Shown: piece by piece, positions 50,827 through 59,569 of the stretch
Layout: the number at the start of each line of letters is the position of its first letter
Position numbering within the stretch: the stretch's first letter is position 1
Assembly (NCBI RefSeq): GCF_050699935.1
Contig: NZ_JBOHGB010000005.1
Coordinates: 62,001-126,000, forward strand
From: Actinophytocola sp050699935
GTDB lineage: Bacteria; Actinomycetota; Actinomycetes; Mycobacteriales; Pseudonocardiaceae
Length of the DNA: 64,000 nt
Direction: 5' to 3'
Translations under genes and position numbers: made by a program
The notes under the pieces: generated by a model
What the model saw: only the letters and a program-made list of their open reading frames with translations
What the model was told of the DNA's origin: nothing
The model's database searches: none

Positions 50827-51096
50827 GTGCGTGCCTTCCCAGGTAGGCGGCGACGACGGCGGGGTCGGCCAGCACGGTCTCGGGGTCGCCGTCGGCCAGG
50901 CACGATCCTCGGTCGAGCACGACGACCCGTGTGGACAGTGCTTCGACCACCCGCAGCAGGTGCTCGACGATGACGATGGACATGCCGGTGGCATGGATGC
51001 GGCGGATCACCGCGACCGCGTTGTCGGTCTCCGCCGGGTTCAGCCCGGCCAAAGCCTCGTCGAGCAGCAGCACCTTCGGCGCGATTGCGAGAGGTG
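50819..51096 (-). pseudogene. livG: livG remnant (C-terminal part only)
   Basis: The frame encodes PLAIAPKVLLLDEALAGLNPAETDNAVAVIRRIHATGMSIVIVEHLLRVVEALSTRVVVLDRG and the usual LivG C-terminus, i.e. Walker B to end. Everything upstream (Walker A, signature) is missing; homology stops at about 51096, right where the nitroreductase-like gene begins on the other strand. It ends overlapping livF by 8 bp, the normal Liv arrangement. Confidence 0.75.
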
Positions 51097-51100
51097 GCCA

Positions 51101-51454
51101 GTGGAACAGAAACAGCAGGCGGGCAAGTGCAGGGCCGGTACGCCCGGGGTGTTGTCACGGTGGATGCAGTGGAAGATGAACGCCCGGATGAACCGCAAGA
51201 TCCGTGGTGGGCTGATCGTCGCATCGGGCGGTGGGAGCCAGCACCCGGACTGGCACGGCAATCTGATGGCGCACCCTGAGCGGGCGTCGATCGAGCTGCC
51301 CGGCCGCGACGCCATGCCGGTGACTCCGCACCAGCTCGACGGCGCCGACCGTGAGCAGGCATGGCAGCGCATCGCCGCCGCCCAGCCCCGCATCGCGACG
51401 TACCAAAGCAAGTCCGACCGGGAGTACCCGGTCATCCGACTCTCCCCACGGTGA
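51101..51454 (+). pseudogene. Deazaflavin (F420)-dependent nitroreductase-family gene with internal deletion
   Basis: 117 aa; the family is usually ~145-150. The start MEQKQQAGKCRAGTPGVLSRWMQWKMNARMNRKIRGG leads straight into LIVASGGGSQHPDWHGNLMAHPERASIELPGR and a complete C-terminus (DREQAWQRIAAAQPRIATYQSKSDREYPVIRLSPR). The missing ~30 residues normally hold the TxGRKSG-type segment that contacts cofactor phosphate. The frame is kept, but the protein is unlikely to bind F420 normally. GTG 51101 has a GAGAGGTGG site. Its start abuts the break in livG. Confidence 0.65.
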
Positions 51455-51527
51455 CCGCACGCGCGCGGTCCGTCCATAAAGGACTTTCTCGGACGGTCCC
51501 GCCGGCGTCGCGCGGTATCGTGGCGCC

Positions 51528-52691
51528 GTGACGGAGCAGGAGTGGCTGCACGCCTACGCGATGCTGATTCTTCGCCTGGACCGTAGGTTGGCCGACAACG
51601 GCTGGGCCTGGGTGGACTACTACGGGCCCGACGAGTGGCGTGCGCGGGTCGCCGGCGAGCAGCCGCGGCCGGCTGGGCGGCTCGTCGACGACGCCGAGGA
51701 GCTGGCGGCGGACCTGCCGTTCGACGAGCCGCGCCGCACCTACCTCGCCGCGCACGTGCGGGCGATCCGCGCGCTCACCCGCCAGGAGAACGGCGCCCGC
51801 CCCACCATGCCCGACCTGATCCGCGACTGCCTCGGCATCGAGGTCGGCATGGTGCCGGAGACAGTGTTCGAGCGGGCGCACGACGAGCTGGACCGGGCAC
51901 TGCCGAAGACCGTCGGCTCGCTCGCCGAGCGGCTGCGGGACTGGCGCGCCGCACACTCGCTCCCGCGCGAGCGGCTCGACCAGCTCCCCGACCTCGTGGC
52001 ACGTGCGGTCGACGAGAGCAGGGCGCGCACCCACGAGCGGATCGCTCCGCTGCCCGACGGGGAAAGGGTTCGCTGTGAGGTGGTTCCCGGCGTTCGCTAC
52101 GTCGGGGCCGGCTGGCATCACGGCGGCTTGGACTCCACCATCCTGCTGGGCGGCGATCGTCCGTTCAACCTCGCCGACCTCCTCTACGTCGTCACGCACG
52201 AGGGCCATCCGGGACACATCGCCGAGCAGGTGCTCAAAGAGATCCACCTGACCGACCGCGGCCACTTCGAGCAGAGTGTGCGGTTCGCCCCGGCGCCGCC
52301 GTTCGTGCTCAGTGAAGGACTCGCCCTGCACGCGGAAGAACTCGTCTTCCCCGACGACGAGGCACAGGCCTGGCTGACCGACAACATCCTTGGCCCACGC
52401 GGAATCCGGCCGGATGGCAGCGACTTCGCCGCCATCCACCGCGCGCGCAACGTCCTGTTCGGCGTGCGGCACAACGCCGTGCTCCGCCACGACGAAGGCC
52501 GCGACGACACCGAGACAGGCGAGTACCTGGCACGGTGGGGCTTGACCGAGGACCCCGACACGCGCGGGCTCGACAGCCCCTACCTCTGCGCCTACTACTA
52601 CGGCTGGCGGTTGCTCGATTCCCGGCAGGACTCCCTCGACCTCGCCCGCCGGCTGCTGACCGAGCAGGTTCTGCCCGCCGACCTGGTCTGA
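51528..52691 (+). CDS. DUF885-like putative metallopeptidase
   Basis: 387 aa. The key motif is VVTHEGHPGHIAEQVLKEI, an HExxH-like HEGxPGH motif characteristic of DUF885/carboxypeptidase-like proteins. Other landmarks are VGMVPETVFERAHDEL and FVLSEGLALHAEELVFPDDE, where the downstream Glu (SEG) would be the third zinc ligand. GTG 51528 starts the conserved region. It is soluble with no signal peptide, monocistronic, and faces the CMD operon. Confidence 0.72.
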   Translation: MTEQEWLHAYAMLILRLDRRLADNGWAWVDYYGPDEWRARVAGEQPRPAGRLVDDAEELAADLPFDEPRRTYLAAHVRAIRALTRQENGARPTMPDLIRDCLGIEVGMVPETVFERAHDELDRALPKTVGSLAERLRDWRAAHSLPRERLDQLPDLVARAVDESRARTHERIAPLPDGERVRCEVVPGVRYVGAGWHHGGLDSTILLGGDRPFNLADLLYVVTHEGHPGHIAEQVLKEIHLTDRGHFEQSVRFAPAPPFVLSEGLALHAEELVFPDDEAQAWLTDNILGPRGIRPDGSDFAAIHRARNVLFGVRHNAVLRHDEGRDDTETGEYLARWGLTEDPDTRGLDSPYLCAYYYGWRLLDSRQDSLDLARRLLTEQVLPADLV

Positions 52692-52725
52692 CGGTGGTCA
52701 AGCCGCGCTGGCCCTGCGAAGCAAT

Positions 52726-52738
52726 GTCCACTGTGGAC
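52726..52738. terminator. Short perfect palindrome in a convergent gap
   Basis: GTCCAC-T-GTGGAC lies between the convergent DUF885-like gene and the CMD gene. It is a small hairpin without a T-run; weak terminator evidence. Confidence 0.3.
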
Positions 52739-52776
52739 AAGATGACCACGCGGCCGGTCCGTCCGAAAAGGGCGGC

Positions 52777-53307
52777 TCAGTGGACTGCCTCCACCTCCAC
52801 CGCCATCGCGGCGAGGAACCGCGACACCGCGAGGTAGTAGGCGACCAGGCCGGTCAGCTCGACCAGCTCGGCATCAGCCAGCCACCGCCGCACCGCCGTG
52901 GTGTGCCGGTCGGTCACCGCGGCGGCGAGCACCGCGTCGGCGTAGTGGATCAGGTCCCGCTCCCGGTCGGTGAACAGCCCGCGCGGCGGCTCGGGGTGGT
53001 CCAGCGCGTCCAGCTGGGCTTGGCTGACGCCGGCGGCCAGCACGAGTGGGGAGTGGTGGTGCAGCTCGTATGCCGACCGCGTGCGCGCACCGACCCGGCA
53101 GATGATCAGCTCACGGGTACGGTCGTCGAGCCGTCCGCGGTAGCGCAGCCAGCTGCCCAGCCGCAGCCAGGTCGTGGCGAGAGATGGCTCGTGCAGCAAC
53201 ATCCGGTACAGGTTCGGCAGCGCACCGTCCCTGGCCTTGTCGACAGCCTCGGCGGCGGCCCGGATCTCCGGGTCGCCGCCAAGGTCCGGGTACTGGATAC
53301 GAGCCAT
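52777..53307 (-). CDS. Carboxymuconolactone decarboxylase (CMD)-family protein
   Basis: 176 aa, AhpD/CMD-like helical fold: LYRMLLHEPSLATTWLRLGSWLRYRGRLDDRTRELIICRVGARTRSAYELHHHSPLVLAAGVSQAQLDAL, in which E and H of YELHHH are the usual proton-relay residues; the CxxC of AhpD is absent (VGARTRSAYEL). Likely a decarboxylase or lactonase acting on a small carboxylate. It is the last gene of the second AtuA operon, 4 bp after the AtuA C-terminal domain gene. Confidence 0.85.
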   Translation of the reverse strand: MARIQYPDLGGDPEIRAAAEAVDKARDGALPNLYRMLLHEPSLATTWLRLGSWLRYRGRLDDRTRELIICRVGARTRSAYELHHHSPLVLAAGVSQAQLDALDHPEPPRGLFTDRERDLIHYADAVLAAAVTDRHTTAVRRWLADAELVELTGLVAYYLAVSRFLAAMAVEVEAVH

Positions 53308-53311
53308 TCGC

Positions 53312-53626
53312 TCAGCCTTTCCGTAGGTCGAGGTCGATCAGCAGCAGGCCGTAGGACAGGCTCTTGCCATGTGCGTCCAGTTCGAGAGCCGCGGACACCC
53401 CGCCGGGCCTCGTTCCGTGCAGGACGAAGTTCAGTCCGCACACGGTCGGCACCTCGTAGCGCAGCACCTCGCCCGTGACGATTCCGGCGAAGTGCGCCGC
53501 CACCCGCTCCGCGGTCAGCAGCTCCACCAGCAGCGGGTAGTCCTCGTCGCGGTACGGGAACACGCAGATGTTGGTGATCTCGCCCTTGTCGCCGGCCCGG
53601 GCGTGGGCGATCTCGTGCAACAGCAT
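53312..53626 (-). CDS. AtuA-associated C-terminal domain protein
   Basis: 104 aa, equal to the C-terminal domain that in longer AtuA proteins follows the DUF1446 part: EIAHARAGDKGEITNICVFPYRDEDYPLLVELLTAERVAAHF and YEVPTVCGLNFVLHGTRPGG. It is encoded separately here, 22 bp after the AtuA N-terminal gene, so the two products probably form one complex. Exact function unknown. Confidence 0.82.
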   Translation of the reverse strand: MLLHEIAHARAGDKGEITNICVFPYRDEDYPLLVELLTAERVAAHFAGIVTGEVLRYEVPTVCGLNFVLHGTRPGGVSAALELDAHGKSLSYGLLLIDLDLRKG

Positions 53627-53648
53627 GGCCGATCTCCTCAGCAGGGAA

Positions 53649-54995
53649 TCAGGTGGTCGCCGTGTGCAGGGTGGTGTGCACGAGCGAGCGTGGGATCGAC
53701 GTGGAACGCACCGAGACCACGGCCCGGACCGAGGACCGCTTGCCGGCCCCGCCGGCCGGGCCGGTGATAGTCAGCGCCTCCACCTCCGCACCGACGATCG
53801 CCGCCGCGTGCTCGGTCGTCGTCCGCGCGGCGATGCGCAGCCGGACCTCGAACGGCTCGGGCGGCTCGGCCCGGCGGGCGATCGGGCCGAGCACGGAGTC
53901 GTACCCGATGAACTCGGTGCGCAGATCCGTGTACCGCACGCCCTGGCGACGCAGCCGGTCCCGGACGATCTCGGCGCTCAGCTCGGCCCGGCGGAGCGCA
54001 CCCGGTCCGGCGTAGGACATCTCGCCCTCGCCGATGAATCCGTCCCGGACGCCCATCACCACCTTGAACTCGTCCGGCCGGACCCGGCCGGATCCGCCGG
54101 AGACGGCCACCCGGTCCTCGCCGGCCGGCGCCAGCACCGCGTGCGAGAAGTCGGCGGTGACGTCCGGGGTCAGGTATGCCGCCGGATCATGGATCTCATA
54201 GAGCAACTGTTCCTTGCAGGTGCGCACCGACACCTGCCCGCCGGTCCCGGGTGTCTTGCGGACCACCGCGGTGCCGTCCTGGTCCACCTCGGCGATCGGC
54301 ATGCCGATGCTCGTCAGGTCGGGCACGTCCTTGCGACCGGGTTCCGCGAAGTAGCCACCGGTCACGCTGGAGCCACACTCCAGCAGGTGGCCGACCATGG
54401 TGCCGCGGCCGAGCCGGTGCCAGTCGTCCGCGGCCCAACCGAACTGGTGCACGAGCGGGGCGACGAAGAGCGACGGGTCGGCGATGCGGCCGGCCAGCAC
54501 CACTCGGCAGCCGGCCCGCAGTGCCGGCAGCAGCGCGTCCGCACCGAGGTAGGCGTGTGCCCAGTCGACCTCACCTAGTGCCTCGCCGAGCGGCCGGCCG
54601 GTCTCCCATACGGTGCGGTCCAGGCCGTCGAGCCGCTCGAGCACGTCGTCGCCGTCGACCGCGCCGACCAGCATCCCGGTCAACCCGAGCCGGCCGGCGA
54701 TCTCCACGGTCGCGTCCAGCGCGCCACGCGGGTTGGCCGCGCCGAGATTGGAGACCAGCGTGGTTCCCTTGGCGCAGGTGGGCAGCAGGGTCTCCATCCG
54801 GGCCGGCAGGCCGGCGTCGTAACCGAGCGATGGGTCCCGTCGCCTCCTCGCATAGGCCAGTGCCAGGGTTCGCTCCGCCAGGCACTCCAGCACCAGGTAG
54901 TCGAGCTCGCCGCGCTCGGCCAGCTCGGCCGCGGCCTCCAGCCGATCGCCCGCGTATCCGGCGCCGCATCCGATCCGCACCGCAGCGGCCGTCAC
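53649..54995 (-). CDS. AtuA-family protein (DUF1446), second copy
   Basis: 448 aa. VRIGCGAGYAGDRLEAAAELAERGELDYLVLECLAERTLALA, LLPTCAKGTTLVSNLGAANPRGAL, VVLAGRIADPSLFVAPLVHQFGW, HLLECGSSVTGGYF and FSHAVLAPAGEDRVAVSGGSG follow the AtuA pattern. It is only distantly similar to the copy at 1205-2572, and its partner is the AtuA C-terminal domain rather than DUF4387. GTG 54995. Upstream at about 55018-55042 lies an AT-rich stretch with ACGATA repeated (ACGATA-T-ACGATA on the minus strand), a possible operator. Confidence 0.85.
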   Translation of the reverse strand: MTAAAVRIGCGAGYAGDRLEAAAELAERGELDYLVLECLAERTLALAYARRRRDPSLGYDAGLPARMETLLPTCAKGTTLVSNLGAANPRGALDATVEIAGRLGLTGMLVGAVDGDDVLERLDGLDRTVWETGRPLGEALGEVDWAHAYLGADALLPALRAGCRVVLAGRIADPSLFVAPLVHQFGWAADDWHRLGRGTMVGHLLECGSSVTGGYFAEPGRKDVPDLTSIGMPIAEVDQDGTAVVRKTPGTGGQVSVRTCKEQLLYEIHDPAAYLTPDVTADFSHAVLAPAGEDRVAVSGGSGRVRPDEFKVVMGVRDGFIGEGEMSYAGPGALRRAELSAEIVRDRLRRQGVRYTDLRTEFIGYDSVLGPIARRAEPPEPFEVRLRIAARTTTEHAAAIVGAEVEALTITGPAGGAGKRSSVRAVVSVRSTSIPRSLVHTTLHTATT

Positions 54996-55089
54996 CGCTT
55001 CTCGCCCTTCACGAGATTTAATCTATCGTATATCGTTCGAGTTCGGCCATACCTCGTCGGCTCCGCGGTGCGTGGTCGTCAGCGCGTGG

Positions 55090-55661
55090 TCACAGGTCGA
55101 ACGCGGCCGACCAGCCGGCCAGCCGGCGCGTCGGCGGCGCCTGGTAACCGGGAACCGTGATGCCGAACTCGCGGTCGATCCAGTCGACGAGATCCGTGCC
55201 GTACCAGATGGAATCCACGAACTGCCACACGCTCAGCACGGACGCCTGCTCGGTACTGTCGGCCACCACGCACCGGTGCCCGTACAACGGGATCAGTGGC
55301 GGCCAGGTGCGCACCACCGCCACGCCCGCTCGATCGCCAGGTGGAGATCGGCCGGTCGCGCTCCCCACCCGGCCACCCAGTAGCCGTCGTTGTGCTCGAC
55401 GTCGAATTCCAGCGTCTTCCGCAGCCGCGCCCTGCCGTACTTGACAACTCCGGCGGGATCCGCACGCCACTCATGCCACGAACCGCCCGTCGGGTAACCG
55501 CTGCGCAGCAGGAACTCGAGCTGTGCGGGCAGCGCCACCCCCACCTCGGCGGCCACCCGGTCGATCTCCGCGTCGGTCAGCCCCGGCCCGACGGGGATCT
55601 TCTTGGCCTGCTGTGCCCACAACGCCCTGCAGGCCGCCGCCAACGAGTCCTCGGTCACCAA
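55090..55661 (-). pseudogene. SMI1/KNR4 family gene with a frameshift
   Basis: The first frame (start 55661) encodes GLTDAEIDRVAAEVGVALPAQLEFLLRSGYPTGG..., EFDVEHNDGYWVAGWG, a SUKH/SMI1 domain, and runs off after HLAIERA near 55320. Homology resumes in another frame as AVVRTWPPLIPLYGHRCVVADSTEQASVLSVWQFVDSIWYGTDLVDWIDREF. One lost base explains it. SMI1/KNR4 proteins often act as immunity factors; no toxin gene is adjacent. Confidence 0.65.
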
Positions 55662-55763
55662 CCCGAACCTAGCGGCATCAGCCGTTGCGTGACCTCGCCA
55701 TCACCGCACACCGCACAGGACTGTATCGGTCGCGCGTTTGGCCGCGGCACGCTGACCGGGTGT

Positions 55764-56894
55764 CTACACCGCCGTTTCGATCAGCACGTTATCCGGGCGG
55801 GACGTGGTCGCGACCTTGGCCGAGGGGGCCAGGACCTGCTCCTCGAGCTGCCGGATGATGGTGGCCGGCGGGATCGGTGCCGGCTGGGCGAACACATTCA
55901 GCAGCGCGTTGACGGACTGCTTGACGGTGAACCTCGCCGCGGCGTCCTGCCTGGCGGCTCGTGAGAGCGGTCCACTGGCCACGGCCGCGCGGATGCCCCA
56001 GGCGAGCGCCTCCGCGTTGTCCGGTTCGACGAGCACCACCCCGCCGCAGTCGGTCTCGGGCAGGCCGCCGTCGTCGGACGCGATCACGCGGCAGCCCGAG
56101 TGCTGTGCCTCGACCGAGACGATGCCGAAGGTCTCGTGCCAGTACTGGCTGTTGGACGGCATCACCACGACGTCGTGGTCGGCCATCAAGGCGGCCATCG
56201 TGGCCGGTGTCTTGCGGCTGGTGACCACGGAGATTCCCGGGTGTGCCCCGAGCAGCCGCTCGATGATCTTCCCCTGTGGCTTGTCCGCGCCCGCGGTCGT
56301 CGCGGTGAAGGTGAGGGCTACGTCCTGCTCGATGATGTCGATGTGCAGTGTCTCGAGCAGGGTGTAGACGCCCTTCTCGGGACTCAGCCGGCCAGCGAAC
56401 AGCACCCGCGTCGTTCCGGCTGACGTGTCCGGCCGGGGCTGCTCGGCGAAGCACGGCTCCGCGAACGGGTAAACGACGTTGATGGTCGAAACGTCGACGT
56501 CGAGGTATCTCGCCCACAGGGCGGCCGCGTACCGACTGGTGACGATCAAGGCGCGATTCCTGGTTCCCCTGACGGCGAACGCCTTCTGCTCGTCCCGGAT
56601 GGGCGGCGGGTTGTGCAGGATCAGGTACGACAGCTGCTTGGTCGGCACCGTGTGCGGTTCGTTGACGAACACGATGGTCCCGTCGAGCCCACCGACCTCG
56701 GACAGCGTCGCCAGCGAACGGAACGGGATGTCGTTGAACTCGGATCTGCCGTCGTCGGCGTCCAGCCCGACGGTGACCACCTGCGCCGGTACGCCCTGCC
56801 GGTTCAGTTCCCGGACCTGGCCGACTGTGTAGTTCTCCGAGCCGCCGGTGCCGGCGGGCAAGGGGTTTCCGGGCGACCAGATGAACGAGATCAA
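55764..56894 (-). CDS. Glycosyltransferase family 4/1 protein
   Basis: About 376 aa. The N-terminal Rossmann half has SPGNPLPAGTGGSENYTVGQVRELNRQG, typical of GT4 enzymes. The C-terminal half has RVLFAGRLSPEKGVYTLLETLH, VVTSRKTPATMAALMADHDVVVMPSNSQYWHETFGIVSVEAQHSGCRVIASDDGGLPETD, with the ExxxxxxxE donor motif (E of ETFG and of VEA). Start uncertain: TTG 56894 (LISFIWSPG) fits the fold, while the open frame upstream to 57137 looks non-coding. Acceptor and donor unknown. Confidence 0.82.
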   Translation of the reverse strand: MISFIWSPGNPLPAGTGGSENYTVGQVRELNRQGVPAQVVTVGLDADDGRSEFNDIPFRSLATLSEVGGLDGTIVFVNEPHTVPTKQLSYLILHNPPPIRDEQKAFAVRGTRNRALIVTSRYAAALWARYLDVDVSTINVVYPFAEPCFAEQPRPDTSAGTTRVLFAGRLSPEKGVYTLLETLHIDIIEQDVALTFTATTAGADKPQGKIIERLLGAHPGISVVTSRKTPATMAALMADHDVVVMPSNSQYWHETFGIVSVEAQHSGCRVIASDDGGLPETDCGGVVLVEPDNAEALAWGIRAAVASGPLSRAARQDAAARFTVKQSVNALLNVFAQPAPIPPATIIRQLEEQVLAPSAKVATTSRPDNVLIETAV

Positions 56895-57307
56895 CTTGTG
56901 CTGCCAACTTTCGTTGTTCGGAGACCGGCCGAACGGATGACAAATGGACGGATGGCACGGTCGCCAGTGGCACGCGCATGCTGCGCGTGGGGAAATTCGG
57001 TGTGGACCGCCGTCAGAACTTGTGATCGTGAACGGTGACAGCCGGGCGGAGCCTAGCACGCTCACCCGTGTGACTGTTCCGATACACCTAGAGTGACAGT
57101 GTCCGGACATGACGAGAAATAGTGCTCCGATATTCACGGGCGATTCTCAGGAATATTCGGCATCGGCATCGACCGGTCGTTTCCATGGCGGTGTAGCATT
57201 GAGATTGTCGAAGGTATTTCGTACGTGAGTGGTCAAGCCCGCGTCATCGTCGACGTATTTTGCCCAGACCGGCCGTGTCTACGGCTGGGGATGGGAGTAT
57301 CGGCATT
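56895..57307. other. Intergenic region between divergent genes
   Basis: About 410 bp, AT-richer than its surroundings from 57107 on. It contains an imperfect inverted repeat CCGATATTC (57127-57135) and GAATATTCGG (57151-57160), with the perfect 8-mer GAATATTC inside the right arm. No clear -35/-10 pair. It probably carries promoters for the glycosyltransferase and DUF5994 genes. Confidence 0.4.
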
Positions 57308-57871
57308 ATGTCGAGCCCGCACGTTCGCGTCGACACCCCACCGGCCACGATGGTCACTGAGCCGCCTCGGCAGACACTTCGGTTGAAGCTGAAGCCGAAG
57401 GCGCCCGCCACGGGATACGTCGACGGAGCGTGGTGGCCTCGTTCCCGAGACCTGTCCACCGAACTGCCGGTGCTGCTTGCGGTGCTGGCAGTTCGACTGG
57501 GTCCGATCCTGCGGGTGAGCTACAACCTCCCCAACTGGGACGCCGCTCCGCGCCGCCTGGACATCGGCGGCCGGCAGGTGCGACTGGGCGGCTTCCGTGC
57601 CCAGCACCCGCACACCGTGGACGTGATCGGACCGAACAGCTCTCGCCTGACTCTGTTGGTCCTGCCGCCGGCAACCGACCGGGTCGCCGCGCACCAGACA
57701 CTGATGACCGCGTCCCGTCGGGACAACGTCGACGGCATCGATCGGCTGCTCACGCCCGCCGCCACGACCGAACCGAGGCGGTCGACAAGTCAGCTCCCCG
57801 ACGAGTCCGTGGAGCGCTGGGAGACCGACGGTGGCGCCGGACACGGCGAGCCGGACAAGAAAGCCAGGTGA
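57308..57871 (+). CDS. DUF5994 family protein
   Basis: 187 aa. TLRLKLKPKAPATGYVDGAWWPRSRDLSTELPVLLAVLAVRLGPILRVSYNLPNWDAAPRRLDIGGRQVRLGGFRAQHPHTVDVIG is the usual core of this actinobacterial family of unknown role. The C-terminal ~45 residues are polar. ATG 57308. Its stop overlaps the GTG start of the small membrane protein (GTGA), and a stress-protein-like gene follows, a common company for DUF5994. Confidence 0.78.
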   Translation: MSSPHVRVDTPPATMVTEPPRQTLRLKLKPKAPATGYVDGAWWPRSRDLSTELPVLLAVLAVRLGPILRVSYNLPNWDAAPRRLDIGGRQVRLGGFRAQHPHTVDVIGPNSSRLTLLVLPPATDRVAAHQTLMTASRRDNVDGIDRLLTPAATTEPRRSTSQLPDESVERWETDGGAGHGEPDKKAR

Positions 57872-58074
57872 CCGACAGGGCACGGAGGTCTCTCCGCCGG
57901 GACGCGCAGGTTCCGCGGACACACATCTGCGCCGGCCTCACCCGGTCCGTCGGTCGTCGAATTGTGCATGCGCTGCTGATCACACTCCTCGTTGGGTTCT
58001 TTGTCGTCCGCTATGCCATTCGGCAATACTTCCGCAAGGAGTTGACGTGGGGTACCGACAACCAACTGCATTAA
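57868..58074 (+). CDS. Small single-helix membrane protein
   Basis: 68 aa. A basic N-terminus (RARRSLRRDAQVPR) precedes one helix, IVHALLITLLVGFFVVRYAI, and a short tail (RQYFRKELTWGTDNQLH). GTG 57868 overlaps the previous stop. Not recognised. Confidence 0.5.
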   Translation: MTDRARRSLRRDAQVPRTHICAGLTRSVGRRIVHALLITLLVGFFVVRYAIRQYFRKELTWGTDNQLH

Positions 58075-58092
58075 TTCGGAGAGCGAGAAGAC

Positions 58093-58596
58093 ATGACGAC
58101 ACCATTCGCACGAGCCCCGGCTTCAGCCACGACCCGGTTACCGACGTTGCCGGACGGATGGCCGGTCGGCTCCTACGACACGTACAAGGACGCTCAACAA
58201 GCTGTCGACCACCTGGCTGACAGCGAGTTCCCGGTTCAGGGAGTCACGATCGTCGGCGTCGAGCCGATGCTCGTCGAGCGGATCGACGCCCGCCTGACCT
58301 GGAAGCGCGTGCTGACCGCCGGAGCGGTGTCGGGCGCCTGGCTCGGCCTGTTCGTCGGCCTGCTGCTGAGCCTGTTCACCACCGGTGGCGGCGTGCTGCC
58401 GATCGTGATCGGGCTGGTCTCCGGCGTGGGGTTCGGCCTGGCCTCGGCCGCCGTCCGGTATGCCTCGACACGCGGACAACGCGACTTCGTGTCGCACAGC
58501 CAAATGGTCGCGCGCCGCTACGACGTGCTGTGCCAGCCACGCAGCGCCGAGCGGGCCAGGGATCTGCTCGCAGCGCTCGCCCTGCGCACCGCCTAG
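58093..58596 (+). CDS. General-stress-protein 17M (YflT)-like membrane protein
   Basis: 167 aa. The N-terminal GSYDTYKDAQQAVDHLADSEFPVQGVTIVGVEPMLVERI is the YflT/GSP17M domain that recurs in actinobacterial stress proteins; two helices follow (VLTAGAVSGAWLGLFVGLLLSLF and VLPIVIGLVSGVGFGLASAAV). ATG 58093 follows GGAGAG. Likely induced with the two genes upstream. A CTGTCC/GGACAG hairpin lies just after the stop. Confidence 0.8.
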   Translation: MTTPFARAPASATTRLPTLPDGWPVGSYDTYKDAQQAVDHLADSEFPVQGVTIVGVEPMLVERIDARLTWKRVLTAGAVSGAWLGLFVGLLLSLFTTGGGVLPIVIGLVSGVGFGLASAAVRYASTRGQRDFVSHSQMVARRYDVLCQPRSAERARDLLAALALRTA

Positions 58597-58598
58597 AG

Positions 58599-58615
58599 CT
58601 GTCCAAGTCGGACAG
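58599..58615 (+). terminator. Short hairpin after the stress-protein gene
   Basis: CTGTCC (58599-58604) and GGACAG (58610-58615) with an AAGTC loop, 3 bp after the stop codon. No T-run; a plausible L-shaped actinomycete terminator. Confidence 0.45.
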
Positions 58616-58753
58616 TTCGGTCGCGTATCGCCACCAGGACAGGGCTCTCGCGGTTGGAATGAGATGCTGGGAGCCGGCTCGTAGGAGATGACTCAACGAG
58701 CCGGTACGCCTGGCTGACCCGGCCAGCGTTTCCAAGCACGAGGGAGCCGCCGA

Positions 58754-59524
58754 ATGGTCAGCGAGAACGTCGCCAGGCTGGCGGTGCTCATCGACGCGGA
58801 CAACGCGCAGCCGTCGATCACCGAGGGCTTGTTGGCCGAGGTCGCCAAGTACGGCACCGCGCACGTCAAGCGCGCCTATGGTGACTGGACGGGCACGGGC
58901 CTGCGCGGCTGGAAGGACCAGCTGCTCGCCCAGTCGATCCAGCCGGTCCAGCAGTTCGCCTACACCAGCGGCAAGAACGCCACTGACGCGGCGATGGTCA
59001 TCGACGCGATGGACCTGCTGTATTCGGAACGTTTCGACGGGTTCTGCATCGTCTCCAGCGACAGCGACTTCACCCGCCTGGCCGCACGCCTGCGCGAGTC
59101 CGGCCTGACCGTGTACGGGTTCGGCGAACGCAAGACGCCCAAGCCCTTCGTCGCCGCCTGCGACAAGTTCGTCTACGTCGAGAACCTCACCTACCCCGAG
59201 AGCCCCAGCGCGGCGGCGGACGCGCCACCGAGGTCGAAGGCGGCCACCTCCGCCGCGCAACTCAAGCGCGATTCCGCACTGGTGAACCTGCTGCGCAACG
59301 CCGTCGAGGCGGCCTCCGACGACGACGGCTGGGCCGCGCTCGCGTCCGTCGGTCACATCGTCACGAACCAGCAGCCCGACTTCGACTCCCGCAACTACGG
59401 ATACGCCAAACTGAGTGACCTCATCGCGGCCACCACGCTGTTCGAGCTGGACCGTCGCAGCGCCGGCGACGGCAAACCCGGCATCCTCTACGCGCGCGAC
59501 AAACGACGCCGCCCCAACAAGTAG
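58754..59524 (+). CDS. NYN-domain (PIN-like) RNase with C-terminal LOTUS/OST-HTH domain
   Basis: 256 aa. The NYN nuclease core is LAVLIDADNAQPSITEGLLAEVAKYGTAHVKRAYGDW, GKNATDAAMVIDAMDLLYSERFDGFCIVSSDSDFTRLAARLRESGLTVYGFGERKTPKPFVAACDKFVY, with the acidic residues D of DADN, TDAAM and SSDSDF. Residues ~175-250 form an OST-HTH/LOTUS-like module (SALVNLLRNAVEAASDDDGWAALASVGHIV, NYGYAKLSDLIAATTLFEL) thought to bind RNA. ATG 58754 follows GAGGGAG. Confidence 0.88.
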   Translation: MVSENVARLAVLIDADNAQPSITEGLLAEVAKYGTAHVKRAYGDWTGTGLRGWKDQLLAQSIQPVQQFAYTSGKNATDAAMVIDAMDLLYSERFDGFCIVSSDSDFTRLAARLRESGLTVYGFGERKTPKPFVAACDKFVYVENLTYPESPSAAADAPPRSKAATSAAQLKRDSALVNLLRNAVEAASDDDGWAALASVGHIVTNQQPDFDSRNYGYAKLSDLIAATTLFELDRRSAGDGKPGILYARDKRRRPNK

Positions 59525-59569
59525 CCGACGCGCGTGACGGAGGCCCGTGGACGATGGGAGGCTGGGCTA

